NCBI GenBank assembly: GCA_963749145.1
Contig: CAVVLN010000005.1
Span: forward strand, 1,302,001 to 1,366,000
Source: JASHPR01 sp963749145
Lineage (GTDB): Bacteria > Actinomycetota > Actinomycetes > Streptosporangiales > Streptosporangiaceae
Length of the DNA: 64,000 nt
Direction of reading: 5' to 3'
The notes beneath the pieces were generated by a model. The model was not told the DNA's origin and made no database searches. It worked only from the letters and a program-made list of their open reading frames with translations. The position numbers were made by a program, and so were the translations under genes. Of this stretch, positions 7,399-15,981 are shown piece after piece (position 1 is the first letter of the stretch; each line of letters opens with the position of its first letter).

Positions 7399-9975
7399 TC
7401 ATTCCGCGCGCAGCGCGGCCGCCGGGTTCAGCCGGGCGCTTCGCCGCCCGGACGGGAACGTGGCGGCGATCGCGGCCAGGATCGCCCCGGGCACCATGAG
7501 CGGCACCAGCGACGCCGGCGTGATGGCCGCCGGAGACAGGCCGACCTGCCCGGCGAACAGCGCCCAGGCCCAGTGACCGGCGGCCACCCCGACCGGCAGG
7601 CCGACCAGCAGCGCGACCGCGGTGAGCGCGCTGGCCTGCCACGCGGTGACCGCGGCCAGTTGCCGGCCCAGCAGTCCCAGGGTGCGCAGCACGGCGAAGT
7701 CGCGGCGGCGCCGCCGGGCGGACGCCACCGCGAACTGACCGAGCAAGGCCAGCCCGAGCACGGCCAGGATGCCGGCCAGCACCTCGGGCGTCCCGTCGAT
7801 GCGGGCGTAGCCGGTGACCCCGTTCGGGCGCTGGTTGAAGATCATGCAGGTGGGCTGCTCCACCGCGGCGCAGATCGGCGCCATGGCCCGGCCGAAGGCA
7901 GCGATGTCCGCGGCCCGGCGCGGCCCCGGAGCGAACCGCAGCAGCACGAAGTTAAAGCCGCTGCTGTTGGCCGCCGATGATTGCGGCGTGAGCGTGGCCG
8001 CGGTCACCACCGCGCCCTGGCCCAGGTCGGTCGGGGTGAAGCTGCCCTGGCCGAAGTACGGGAACACCGCCTGCCCGACGACCGCGGCCGGCGCGGCCCG
8101 GCGGCCGGGGGCGGTGACCGGCACCGGCCGCCCGATCCCGGCGCCGGCCTGGCGCAGCACCGAGGTGCCGAGCACGATCTCGTCGGGCGAGCGCGGCGCG
8201 CGCCCGGCCAGCAGAGTCGGGGACATCAGGGGCCCCCGGCCCGGGGCCAGGCCGATCGCGGGAACCACCTGCCCGCCGACCTGCACCGTGCCGTGCACGC
8301 CGAAGGTCCACCCGGACAGGCCGGGCACGTGCGCGGTCCGGTGGTCAAACTGCTGCGGCGTGATGACCCCGAAACCGAGGTCGACCTCAGCGTCCCAGTC
8401 CTGGCCGTACAGGCGCGGCGTGTCCACCAGGTGCAGCAGGTTCGCGCCGAACGTGGCGGCGGCGGCGACCGCCACGACGGACAGGAGCAGGCCGGCCAGG
8501 GCGCTGCGTACCGGGACGGAGCTGCGGCCCCGGCCCGGGTCGAAGGCCAGCCGCACGCCGGTCACGGCGCTGACCGGCGCCCCGGCCCGGGCCAGCCATC
8601 CGGCCGCGCGGGCCCGGTAAGCCACCGGCTCGGCCGCCTCGCGCGCGGCCGCCTGCCGGACCGAGGCCAGCCGCCAGGCGGGCCAGGCCGTCCAGGCGAC
8701 CAGCAAGATCACGGTCGCGGCGAATCCCGCGGTCAGCACGGGGACGTCGACGCTCAGCCCGGGATCGGGTTCGGCGAGCCGGGCCGGGCCGATGGGCATC
8801 AGCGGCGAGGCGGCGACGGCCACCCCGCAGGCCAGGGCCGCGCCCGCGGTCACGGCGACGGCGACCTCGGCCAGGCCCGCGGCCAGCAGCTGGCCGCGGG
8901 TCATCCCGAGCGCGCTGAGGGTGCCGTTGTCCCGCGATGCGACCAGCAGCTGCTGCGAGGCCACCTGGCCCACGACGAGCAGCGCCGTGACCGCGACCAC
9001 CAGCGCGAACAAGCCCAGCGCCACGGCCTGCGGGCGGATCGACCGCTCGATCGTGGCCGCCTGAGTGGCCAGGTCAGCCACGAAGATCTGGCCCCCGGTG
9101 GCCGGGAACCGGCGGGTCAGGGCCTGCGCCTCGGCGCTGAGCCCGCTCACCGTGGTGCCCGGCCGCAGCTTGACGTATGCCCCGTCGTAGGCGAGGTAGG
9201 CCGGGCCGAGCACGCGGTACAGCGCCTGGGTGGCCACGATGATCGGGATCTGGTCTGTTTCGGTGACCGGCACGATCGAGCCCCGGTCGACCATGACGCC
9301 CACCACCACCTCCGACAGTCGGCGGACGTGCGTCAGGTCCGAGCCCGCTACCGCTCCCAGCTCGAGTCGGCTGCCGACCCGCAGGTGCAGGTCCTGGGCG
9401 GCGATATTGTTGATCATTACCTCGCCGGGGCGGCCCGGGTCCGGCTGGCGGCCGGCCAGCATCTTCGGGATCTCCAGCGTGCGGCCGAACCGGCCGTCCA
9501 GCGGCGCGGCCACGGTGGCGGCGGCGTCCAGCCTCCCGCCGGGTCCCGCGGGTCCCGCCTGCAGCCCGACGATCGGGGCGATCGCCGCCACGCCGGGCAG
9601 CCGGGCCAGCGCGTCGTCGTAGCCGAAGACCCCGTTGTCGGCCGCCGCCACGAGCGCGTCGGACCCCCGGTAAGCGGTGAGGTACCGCGGGTACGCGCTG
9701 TCGGTCCGCCGCGCGCCCGCCGCCGCGGTGAGCACCACGCCCCCGGCCAGGCCGACGAGCACGGCGAGGGCGGCCCAGCCCAGCCAGCGGGCCCGGAGCT
9801 GGTGCGCGGCCAGGCGCAGCACGGCCCGCGCCTCCGCCGGCCGGCGGCTCGCTGGGCTGCCCGCCGTGTCACTGCTCCGGTCCCCTCCTGCCCGCTTGCT
9901 GCTCGACAGTCTTCTCCGCCCGGACCGCGCGGGCCAGGGTGGTGGCTGGCCGGGTCCGGGTGAGCCCAGCACCAC
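7399..9975 (-). CDS. FtsX-like ABC transporter permease
   Basis: The open frame is 858 residues, but the first ~50 are low-complexity. A GTG at 9822 (residue 52, VLRLAAHQLRARW) is the likelier start and gives 807 residues. A membrane segment at the start is followed by a large MacB-like outside domain. A three-segment block contains SRDNGTLSALGMTRGQLL, then a second outside domain and a last block with RRRRDFAVLRTLGLLGRQL. Two FtsX repeats in one chain match lipoprotein-release or antimicrobial-peptide exporters. No ATPase gene is adjacent, so its partner must lie elsewhere. Confidence 0.8.
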   Translation of the reverse strand: MVLGSPGPGQPPPWPARSGRRRLSSSKRAGGDRSSDTAGSPASRRPAEARAVLRLAAHQLRARWLGWAALAVLVGLAGGVVLTAAAGARRTDSAYPRYLTAYRGSDALVAAADNGVFGYDDALARLPGVAAIAPIVGLQAGPAGPGGRLDAAATVAAPLDGRFGRTLEIPKMLAGRQPDPGRPGEVMINNIAAQDLHLRVGSRLELGAVAGSDLTHVRRLSEVVVGVMVDRGSIVPVTETDQIPIIVATQALYRVLGPAYLAYDGAYVKLRPGTTVSGLSAEAQALTRRFPATGGQIFVADLATQAATIERSIRPQAVALGLFALVVAVTALLVVGQVASQQLLVASRDNGTLSALGMTRGQLLAAGLAEVAVAVTAGAALACGVAVAASPLMPIGPARLAEPDPGLSVDVPVLTAGFAATVILLVAWTAWPAWRLASVRQAAAREAAEPVAYRARAAGWLARAGAPVSAVTGVRLAFDPGRGRSSVPVRSALAGLLLSVVAVAAAATFGANLLHLVDTPRLYGQDWDAEVDLGFGVITPQQFDHRTAHVPGLSGWTFGVHGTVQVGGQVVPAIGLAPGRGPLMSPTLLAGRAPRSPDEIVLGTSVLRQAGAGIGRPVPVTAPGRRAAPAAVVGQAVFPYFGQGSFTPTDLGQGAVVTAATLTPQSSAANSSGFNFVLLRFAPGPRRAADIAAFGRAMAPICAAVEQPTCMIFNQRPNGVTGYARIDGTPEVLAGILAVLGLALLGQFAVASARRRRRDFAVLRTLGLLGRQLAAVTAWQASALTAVALLVGLPVGVAAGHWAWALFAGQVGLSPAAITPASLVPLMVPGAILAAIAATFPSGRRSARLNPAAALRAE

Positions 9976-10016
9976 CGCCGGGGCCGGTGGGCGCGCAGGT
10001 CCGGAGACGGTCGCGG

Positions 10017-10300
10017 GTGACGCTGGCTGAGGTGGCGGCCAGTTGCGGGGTGAGCCGGATGACGGTGTTCAATGCCTATAGCCGCCCGGACCACTGTCGG
10101 CGGAGCTGCGCCAGCGGGTGCTGGCGGCGGCGGAGCAGCTGGGTTACGACGGCCCGAGCGCGGGCGGGCGCTGAAGAGGGGCCGCAGTGATGTGCTCGGG
10201 GTGCTGCTCACTGAGGCGCTGCCGTACGTGTTCGGGGATCCGGGTACCGTCTCGTTCCTGCACGGGGTGACCGCGCGCCAGCACGATCACGTCGTTGCCT
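10017..10300 (+). pseudogene. Remnant of a LacI-family regulator
   Basis: A GTG at 10017 starts a typical LacI helix-turn-helix (VTLAEVAASCGVSRMTVFNAY-RPD). The hinge continues in a second frame (LSAELRQRVLAAAEQLGYDGPSAGG, split by a stop). The start of the sugar-binding domain continues in a third frame (LKRGRSDVLGVLLTEALPYV, FGDPGTVSFLHG). Similarity then fades, so at least two frameshifts and loss of the C-terminal ~200 residues have inactivated it. Confidence 0.75.
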
Positions 10301-10389
10301 TCATTGATCTCGAGCCGAACAGCTCGTTGCGCTGGGTCTGCTCTACCTGGCCCAGTCTGCCCAGGCGGCTGCCGCGCTCGACATATCAC

Positions 10390-10415
10390 CTATCAAAGTG
10401 ATATCATTTTGATAG
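10390..10415. promoter_or_regulatory. 26-bp near-perfect palindrome (putative operator)
   Basis: The palindrome is centred on tgatatca (10399-10406) with flanking ctatcaaa / ttttgatag arms. Only one symmetric pair of the 26 bases mismatches. A further tatcac lies just to its left. It sits 43 bp before the ATG of the small membrane protein and is strongly AT-rich, so it probably overlaps that promoter. No intact regulator gene is adjacent. Confidence 0.6.
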
Positions 10416-10457
10416 TGACCGGAGTGGCCGGACACCGGAGGCCACAGGAGACATCCC

Positions 10458-10745
10458 ATGTACGCACTGAATGACAACACCGTTCCCCGCGATCCTCGTG
10501 GCAGTATCGTCAGGACCCTCCTGCATCAGATGCGTCCCTGGCCACCCGCGTGGGGCAGGCCAGTGGAGGACCGGCCGCCCTACGCCGTGTGGGTCATCGG
10601 GGGCCTGGTCGTCTGGGCATTCATCCTGGCTGGCTTCATGGCATGGGACCTGCACAGCACATCCCGTACCGTTATCTGGGCCATCTTCGCAGGCTGGTGC
10701 ATCGGTGTGCTCGGTGCATCCATTGCCCGGAAGATCTACAGGTAA
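10458..10745 (+). CDS. Small two-segment membrane protein
   Basis: The 95 residues begin at an ATG preceded by a CAGGAGA ribosome site. A polar, Arg/Pro-containing N-terminus of ~40 residues is followed by two hydrophobic segments (AVWVIGGLVVWAFILAGF and TVIWAIFAGWCIGVLGASI) and a basic end (RKIYR). It lies directly downstream of the 26-bp palindrome and upstream of the DsbA-type gene, so co-regulation is plausible. No family recognised. Confidence 0.65.
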   Translation: MYALNDNTVPRDPRGSIVRTLLHQMRPWPPAWGRPVEDRPPYAVWVIGGLVVWAFILAGFMAWDLHSTSRTVIWAIFAGWCIGVLGASIARKIYR

Positions 10746-10906
10746 GGCACCCCAGCGACCGGGAACTCCGCCAGCTTCGAACAAGCTCCAGCAGAGAAGG
10801 GCACGTCATGCTCGGCTGGCACCGACTTGGCGATCTTCTTGATCTCCCGGCGCTGGGATGCCATCTGTGGTGGAATCACGCCGTCGTCACGAAGGTTGCT
10901 ACTGCC

Positions 10907-11620
10907 ATGAATGTGGAGATCTGGTCTGACGTCGTGTGCCCGTGGTGTTACATCGGCAAGCGTCGGCTCGAACGCGCGGTTGCCTCCTTCGGCCATTCTG
11001 GCGAGGTCACGATCACCTACCGGTCCTTCGAGCTCGACCCGGACGCGCCCGCGCAGCGCACGGGAACCTATGCCGAGCATCTGGGCCGCAAGTACGGCAT
11101 GACGATCGCCCAGGCCAAGCAGGCCGGCGAGCAGATGACCGAGCGAGCGGCCGCTGACGGCCTGGAGTTCCGGTTCGACCTCACCCGGGGCGGCAACACC
11201 TTCGACGCCCACCGGCTGCTCCACCTGGCCAAAGATCACGGGCTGCAGCCGGAGGTGAAGGAGCGCCTGCTGCGCGCTACCTTCACCGAAGGTCTCCCGA
11301 TCGCCGACAAGCCCACCCTCGTGCGCCTGGCCACCGAAGCCGGCCTGCCAGCCGCGCAGGTCCGGGCCGTCCTCGACGGGGACGCCTACGCCGACGCGGT
11401 GCGAGCCGATGAGCAACAGGCCGCGCGGTACGGCATCACCGGCGTGCCGTTCTTCGTCGCCGACGGCAAGTACGCGGTCAGCGGCGCACAGCCGCCCGAG
11501 GTGCTGCTGCAGCTCCTGCGGCGTGCGTACGACGAGACTAGCCAGCTCGCGCCCGTTGCCGTCACGACCGACCGCAACTCCGAAGCGAGCTGCGACGGCG
11601 ACTCCTGCGCGGTCAGCTAA
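10907..11620 (+). CDS. DsbA-family (FrnE-like) thiol oxidoreductase
   Basis: The thioredoxin-fold protein opens with MNVEIWSDVVCPWCYIGKRR, whose CPWC is the redox motif of the cytosolic FrnE/2-hydroxychromene-isomerase-like DsbA group. The cis-Pro loop is GITGVPFFV near residue 180. The C-terminus ends in a CDGDSC motif, an extra Cys pair seen in some of these proteins. The ATG at 10907 starts the canonical fold. An alternative in-frame ATG at 10808 with an AGAAGGG site would add 33 atypical residues. There is no signal peptide. It probably handles disulfide or glutathione/mycothiol-type chemistry; the partner is unknown. Confidence 0.85.
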   Translation: MNVEIWSDVVCPWCYIGKRRLERAVASFGHSGEVTITYRSFELDPDAPAQRTGTYAEHLGRKYGMTIAQAKQAGEQMTERAAADGLEFRFDLTRGGNTFDAHRLLHLAKDHGLQPEVKERLLRATFTEGLPIADKPTLVRLATEAGLPAAQVRAVLDGDAYADAVRADEQQAARYGITGVPFFVADGKYAVSGAQPPEVLLQLLRRAYDETSQLAPVAVTTDRNSEASCDGDSCAVS

Positions 11621-11891
11621 CGCGTCCACTCACGTCGGCCAGCCCCTGGCGGGCCTGAGCCAGCTGCTGTGCCGCCGGCTGACCGACGCGAGCGACGACC
11701 ATATGGCCGATGTCGGCGACCGGGTCGCGTGTGCAGAAGCAGCGCGCCACGCCGCGTACGTCTGCGTGCGCGAACCAGCAGGCAGCGAGCTGCGGCGACC
11801 TCGGCTTTGTTGGGCGCGCGAGGTCCAGATCGGTTCCCGCCGCCTGCCGACGCTGGCGGCGGGCTACAAGTTGCTGATCAAGCGCAGGTCG
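11621..11891. other. Unassigned stretch, possible gene remnant
   Basis: The plus strand has an open frame across this gap with some coding character (SDDHMADVGDRVACAEAARH, then LPTLAAGYKLLIKRR), but no start site or recognisable family. It may be a decayed gene. Nothing else is seen. Confidence 0.3.
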
Positions 11892-12329
11892 TCAGGATCT
11901 CCGGCGCGGCTGGGCGGTGTGCTTGCTGACCGGCGCTCCGCAGTGGCCGCAGCGGTCCAGGTCGGGCGTGTTCATGGTCGTGCCGTAGCTGCATTGGACG
12001 CGAGGACGCACGGGCTCGGCCGTGACCGGCCGGTAGCGGGCCATCGCGTCTTTCCCCGCTTTCTGGTCAGCTGCGAACATTTGAGAGACCTGACGCGGAG
12101 ACTTTCCGGCGGCCTTGCCAGCGGCCTGTACCTCTTTGAGCGCATCCCTAAGGACGCGGCCAGCGCTAAAGCTGACGAGTTTCCCGTCGCCCTGCGCCTG
12201 CATGGTGGCGAGGATCTGCGCGGCTGAGTGCCCGGCTTCCTTGCCAGCCACTATGGTGGCACGCTCTTGGTCGGTGCGGTCGGTGCGGTCGGTGCGGTCG
12301 GTGCGGTCGGTGCGGTCGGTGGCAGTCAT
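11892..12329 (-). CDS. Small protein with a Cys-containing C-terminus and a DRT repeat N-terminus
   Basis: The 145 residues start MTATDRT and continue with further DRT triplets, encoded by an in-frame 9-bp tandem repeat at about 12277-12320. A helical Lys/Ala-rich middle follows (VLRDALKEVQAAGKAAGKS). The C-terminus has QCSYGTT, then CGHCGAPV, that is C-x14-C-x2-C, which looks like a zinc-ribbon-type tail lacking one Cys. A GGAGAGGAG lies about 15 bp upstream of the ATG. It is the last ORF of a possible small-protein operon on this strand. Unknown function. Confidence 0.5.
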   Translation of the reverse strand: MTATDRTDRTDRTDRTDRTDQERATIVAGKEAGHSAAQILATMQAQGDGKLVSFSAGRVLRDALKEVQAAGKAAGKSPRQVSQMFAADQKAGKDAMARYRPVTAEPVRPRVQCSYGTTMNTPDLDRCGHCGAPVSKHTAQPRRRS

Positions 12330-12384
12330 TTTGGCTCACAGGCTCCTCTCCGCTCGCTCGGGCCGGGCGGCCAGTTCGACGACG

Positions 12385-12537
12385 CTAGCCCGGACGTAAT
12401 CGGTGGTCCGGGGCTGACGTAGTTTCCCGGCCGGGGCTCCAGTGCGGCCAGCGCCTTGGCGTGATCCGCTGCTTCTTTGATTCGGGCTTGACGGCGCCGA
12501 TCGTGACGACGGCAAGCGACTGGCGGATCGAGCCCAT
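12385..12537 (-). CDS. 50-residue hypothetical protein
   Basis: The ORF was found by reading the minus strand. ATG at 12537 is preceded by AAGGAG at ideal spacing. It begins MGSIRQSLAVVTIGAVKPES and becomes basic and Trp/Pro-rich, ending at a stop at 12385. It lies 10 bp after a 28-residue ORF and 55 bp before the 145-residue gene, all on the same strand. Length alone is weak support; the ribosome site is the main argument. Confidence 0.35.
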   Translation of the reverse strand: MGSIRQSLAVVTIGAVKPESKKQRITPRRWPHWSPGRETTSAPDHRLRPG

Positions 12538-12547
12538 AACGGGCTCC

Positions 12548-12634
12548 TTAGGCTGCATTTCTTGCGATGACGCGGCGGTCGTGCCTGCGGATTGCGGCGC
12601 CGCCGGCGGCCCTGACTGAGCGCGTACTTCGCAT
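12548..12634 (-). CDS. 28-residue basic peptide ORF
   Basis: ATG at 12634 follows a gaaagg ribosome site. The peptide is rich in Arg (starts MRSTRSVRAAGG, ends VIARNAA) and its stop overlaps the AAGGAG of the next ORF. It may be a leader or small regulatory peptide of this putative operon, or chance. Confidence 0.3.
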   Translation of the reverse strand: MRSTRSVRAAGGAAIRRHDRRVIARNAA

Positions 12635-12661
12635 CGCTGGCCTTTCGTGGCGGTGGTGGCG

Positions 12662-12679
12662 GGAGGTCACGTGACCTCC
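12662..12679. promoter_or_regulatory. Perfect 18-bp palindrome, putative operator
   Basis: ggaggtcacgtgacctcc is perfectly symmetric. Upstream on the minus strand is an AT-rich stretch with TAAAAT that could serve as a -10 element, placing the palindrome at about the transcription start of the small ORFs at 12634-11892. Repression by a dimeric regulator is the simplest reading. Confidence 0.5.
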
Positions 12680-13166
12680 AAGACCATTTTACCTTTAAAC
12701 TGCGCTAATAGCGAATGTTTCGCAGTTAACGGGCGATTATTAGAGTTTGTATCCGGGCTATCGCAATTGCGCTGTACGACGAATTCAGACGCTAAAACAG
12801 CCGCATGACGGTCAGGACGGGCGGCTGCCAGGTCCGGCCGGTCCTAGCTCGGTGCTTCCTGTACCCGGCATGTCACTGCCAGTTTCGGCCTTCGCCTGCT
12901 TCTCGTGCGCTGTGTTTGCCTCGTCGAACCGGCGGCAGGGGCCGGCGATCTCCGGTGCTCGCGACCGCTCACAACCGGACGATCCGCGCGCGGGATCCAT
13001 CACATCCGGCCGCCCGCACATCGGCGCGCACCCCTGCCGCAGCCGAAGCCGGTTCGGTGATTGCTGCCCGCGGGAGGAGATCTGGCAACAGCCGCGCATC
13101 CAAACGGGCGCGGCCTGACCTGGCATCTGAGCACGCCACCACGCTCAGACGCCGTGGTCAGGTCAT
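12680..13166. other. Intergenic, partly AT-rich
   Basis: Bases 12685-12800 are much more AT-rich than the window and include a 7-bp stem (aactgcg / cgcagtt, 12699-12727). The rest (12800-13166) has no ORF with good codon use and a ribosome site. It may be promoter DNA for the small ORFs, or a scar of acquired DNA. Confidence 0.35.
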
Positions 13167-13182
13167 GTTACTGACTAGTAAC
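13167..13182. promoter_or_regulatory. GTTACT-N4-AGTAAC inverted repeat, TetR-type operator candidate
   Basis: gttactgactagtaac has perfect 6-bp arms with a 4-bp centre, the style of TetR-family operators. It lies about 190 bp upstream of egtA with no tetR gene nearby. It may control egtABD or be an orphan site. Confidence 0.4.
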
Positions 13183-13373
13183 TTACATTCGCGTCCCGCA
13201 CCCTGGTGCGCGGGGGGGCCACGAAGACTGTCAGACCCCCGCGATAGAATCGTGAAAGCTGGCCCGCCCCGGACTTCGGCGGCCAGCGAAGAGGACGGCT
13301 GCAGTTCGGTCGCCCCCGCACCGACCCGCGGCGGACTTCTTAGTTCGCCGGCCCGGACCTGGAGGGGGTCGTC

Positions 13374-14669
13374 ATGACCGTCCCGCGTGTAGTTGTCGAC
13401 GCCCCGAATGACCTGACCGAACCGCTGACTGTCGATGACGCCTACGCCCGGTCGCACCGGGCGGCGCTCGCCCCGTCGGTGATCGGGCCGGTGGGGCTGG
13501 AGATCGAGACCCACCTCGTCGACCTGGACTCGGTCGCCGATCGCGTGTCCTGGAACCGGGTCGACCCGATCCCGGGCGGCGTCTGCGCGGCCGCCGGGCG
13601 GTGCGCGGTCACCTTCGAGCCCGGCGGGCAGCTGGAGCTGTCCGGGCCGCCGGCGTCGGGCATCCTGGCCACGGTCACCGAGCTGAGCCGGGACGCACAG
13701 CGGGCCCGGCACGCCCTGTCCGAGCTCCGGCTCGGCGTCGTCCACGCCGGGGCCGACCCGCTCCGGCCGCCGCGGCGGATCAACCCGCGCCCGCGCTACC
13801 GCGCCATGGAACAGCACTACGCGGCGACCGGCCGCGGCGCCGCGGGCTCGGTGATGATGAACTCGACCGCGGCGATGCAGGTCAACCTGGAGGCGGGGCC
13901 GCCCGGCGGCTGGCCGGAGCGGGTGGCCCGGGCCAACCGGCTCGGGCCGACGATGGTGGCGATCTCGGCGAGCTCGCCGTGGCTGCGCGGGTGCGATACC
14001 GGGTGGAAGTCGGCCCGGCAGCGGGCGTGGAGCGGCCTGGACGCGCGGGCCTGCGGGCCGGTGCCCGGCTGCGTGGCCGAGGACCCGGCCGGCGATGCCG
14101 GGCTCGACCCAGCCGCGGCCTGGGCCCGTTACGCGCTGCGCGCCCCGGTGACGTTCGTCCGCGCCCGCGGCGACGACGTGGCCGCGGTCGGCGCGGCGGT
14201 CCCGTTCGAGCGGTGGGCCAGCGGCGAGATCCGCCTCGGCGGGCGGTGCCCGACCGCCGCCGACCTCGACGTCCACCTGACCACGCTGTTCCCCCCGGTC
14301 CGGCTGCGCGGCTACCTGGAGCTGCGCTACCTGGACATGACCGCGCCGCGGTGGTGGCCGGCCATCGCCGCGGTCGTCACCACGCTGATGGACGACCCGG
14401 TCGCGGCCGACCTGGCCACCGAGGCGACGGAGCGGGCGGCCCGGCTGTGGACCGAGGCGGCGCGGGACGGGCTAGGCCACGCGGTGCTCGCCGAGTCCGC
14501 CCGCCGCTGCCTGGCCATCGCCGCCGGGCGGGTTCCGGCCGGCCTCGCCGCCGCCGTCGCTGACCTGGGCGAGCTGGTCGAGGCCGGCCGCTGCCCCGGT
14601 GACCTGCTGGCCCAGCGCATCGCCGAGATAGGACCGCACGCCGCCTTCGAGGAGCTGACCCATGCGTGA
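13374..14669 (+). CDS. egtA: Glutamate-cysteine ligase EgtA (ergothioneine biosynthesis)
   Basis: This protein makes gamma-glutamylcysteine for ergothioneine. The 431 residues fit the actinobacterial EgtA branch of the GCS2 ligases. Visible family features are GPVGLEIETHLVDL near residue 38, FEPGGQLELSGPP near 82, and RYRAMEQHYAA followed by SVMMNSTAAMQVNLE around 140-175. An ATG at 13374 follows a GGAGGGGGTC site. Its stop overlaps the egtB start by 8 bp, so the two are translationally coupled. It acts in the cytosol. Confidence 0.9.
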   Translation: MTVPRVVVDAPNDLTEPLTVDDAYARSHRAALAPSVIGPVGLEIETHLVDLDSVADRVSWNRVDPIPGGVCAAAGRCAVTFEPGGQLELSGPPASGILATVTELSRDAQRARHALSELRLGVVHAGADPLRPPRRINPRPRYRAMEQHYAATGRGAAGSVMMNSTAAMQVNLEAGPPGGWPERVARANRLGPTMVAISASSPWLRGCDTGWKSARQRAWSGLDARACGPVPGCVAEDPAGDAGLDPAAAWARYALRAPVTFVRARGDDVAAVGAAVPFERWASGEIRLGGRCPTAADLDVHLTTLFPPVRLRGYLELRYLDMTAPRWWPAIAAVVTTLMDDPVAADLATEATERAARLWTEAARDGLGHAVLAESARRCLAIAAGRVPAGLAAAVADLGELVEAGRCPGDLLAQRIAEIGPHAAFEELTHA

Positions 14670-15924
14670 GGACGTCGTCCGTGACCTGGAGCGGGCCCGG
14701 GCTCGCACCCTGCAGCTGACCGACCTGGACGAGCCCGCCCTGGTGGCCCAGCACGACCCGCTGATGAGCCCGCTGGTCTGGGATCTCGCGCACATCGGCC
14801 AGCAGGAGGAGCTCTGGCTGCTGCGCGGCGGGGATCCCGGCCGGCCAGGGATGCTGGCACCCGACGTGGACTCGCTGTATGACGCGTTCAAGCACCGGCG
14901 CGCTGACCGCCCGGCCCTGCCGCTGCTGCCGCCGGTCGAGGCCCGCGCCTACGACCACGAGGTCCGCGGCCGCGTGCTCGACCTGCTGGAACGCACGCCG
15001 GACGAGGACCTGTTCACCGCGGGCATGGTCGTGCAGCACGAGGAGCAGCACGACGAGACCATGCTCGCCACGCTGCAGCTGCGGCAGGGGCCGCCGGTGC
15101 TCATCAGCCGGCGCGAGCTGCCCCCGGGCCGCCCGGTCTCGCCCGGGCGCGTGTTCGTGGCGGGCGGGCCGTTCACGCTCGGCGTCGATCCGCTCACCGA
15201 GCCGTTCTCGCTGGACAACGAGCGGCCCGCGCACCAGGTCGACGTCGCCCCGTTCTGGATCGGGCGGGTGCCGGTGCGTAATGGCCAGTGGTCAGAATTC
15301 GTCGCCGACGGCGGCTATCACCGCCGTGATCTGTGGTCAGAGCGGGGCTGGGCGCACCGGGCGCAGGCCGGCCTGCAGCGGCCGAAGTTCTGGACCGCCG
15401 AGGGCACCAGGCGCCGGTTCGGGATCGAGGAGGAAATCCCGGCCGGCGAGCCGGTGCAGCACGTCAGCTACTTCGAGGCGGAGGCGTTCGCGGCCTGGTC
15501 CGGCGCCCGGCTGCCGACCGAGATCGAGTGGGAGAAGGCCTGCGCCTGGGATCCCGCCGCCCGCGCCCGGCGGCGCTGGCCGTGGGGGTCGGCGCCGCCC
15601 ACCGCGGAGCGGGCCAACCTGGGCGGGCTCGGGCTGCGGCCGGCGCCCGCCGGAGCCTACCCGCAGGGCGCGTCGGCCTACGGGGCCGAGCAGATGATCG
15701 GCGACGTGTGGGAGTGGACCTCGTCGGACTTCACCCCGTGGCCGGGCTTCACCCCGATGATCTACCGCGCGTACAGCGAGCCGTTCTTCGGCGGCGACTA
15801 CAAGGTGCTGCGCGGCGGGTCGTGGGCGGTCGCCCCGTCGACGATCCGCCCCTCCTTCCGCAACTGGGATCACCCGATCAGGCGGCAGATCTTTACCGGC
15901 GTACGGCTGGCGTGGGACGCCTGA
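14662..15924 (+). CDS. egtB: EgtB, hercynine oxygenase/sulfoxide synthase
   Basis: EgtB is an iron enzyme that joins hercynine and a thiol donor with O2. The N-terminal DinB-like domain has an early His in LAHIGQQEE and the iron site QHEEQHDETML near residues 127-137. The C-terminal FGE-sulfatase-like domain includes VFVAGGPFTLG, the LPTEIEWEKA region and GDVWEWTSSDF near 350. Length (420) is normal. It overlaps egtA and is followed after 57 bp by egtD. The gap carries a short direct repeat (gaccatcacgag at about 15936 and 15955), which could mark a deletion. Confidence 0.92.
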   Translation: MREDVVRDLERARARTLQLTDLDEPALVAQHDPLMSPLVWDLAHIGQQEELWLLRGGDPGRPGMLAPDVDSLYDAFKHRRADRPALPLLPPVEARAYDHEVRGRVLDLLERTPDEDLFTAGMVVQHEEQHDETMLATLQLRQGPPVLISRRELPPGRPVSPGRVFVAGGPFTLGVDPLTEPFSLDNERPAHQVDVAPFWIGRVPVRNGQWSEFVADGGYHRRDLWSERGWAHRAQAGLQRPKFWTAEGTRRRFGIEEEIPAGEPVQHVSYFEAEAFAAWSGARLPTEIEWEKACAWDPAARARRRWPWGSAPPTAERANLGGLGLRPAPAGAYPQGASAYGAEQMIGDVWEWTSSDFTPWPGFTPMIYRAYSEPFFGGDYKVLRGGSWAVAPSTIRPSFRNWDHPIRRQIFTGVRLAWDA

Positions 15925-15981
15925 GCCGAAGCCGTGACCATCACGAGAAGCCGCGACCATCACGAGCTGGAAGGCTGACCG

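Noticed and set aside
7981..9963. 660-residue plus-strand open frame
   Set aside because: Antisense shadow of the FtsX-type permease.
10736..11629. 297-residue minus-strand frame over the DsbA-type gene
   Set aside because: The plus-strand product has a clear CPWC thioredoxin fold; the antisense frame is a shadow.
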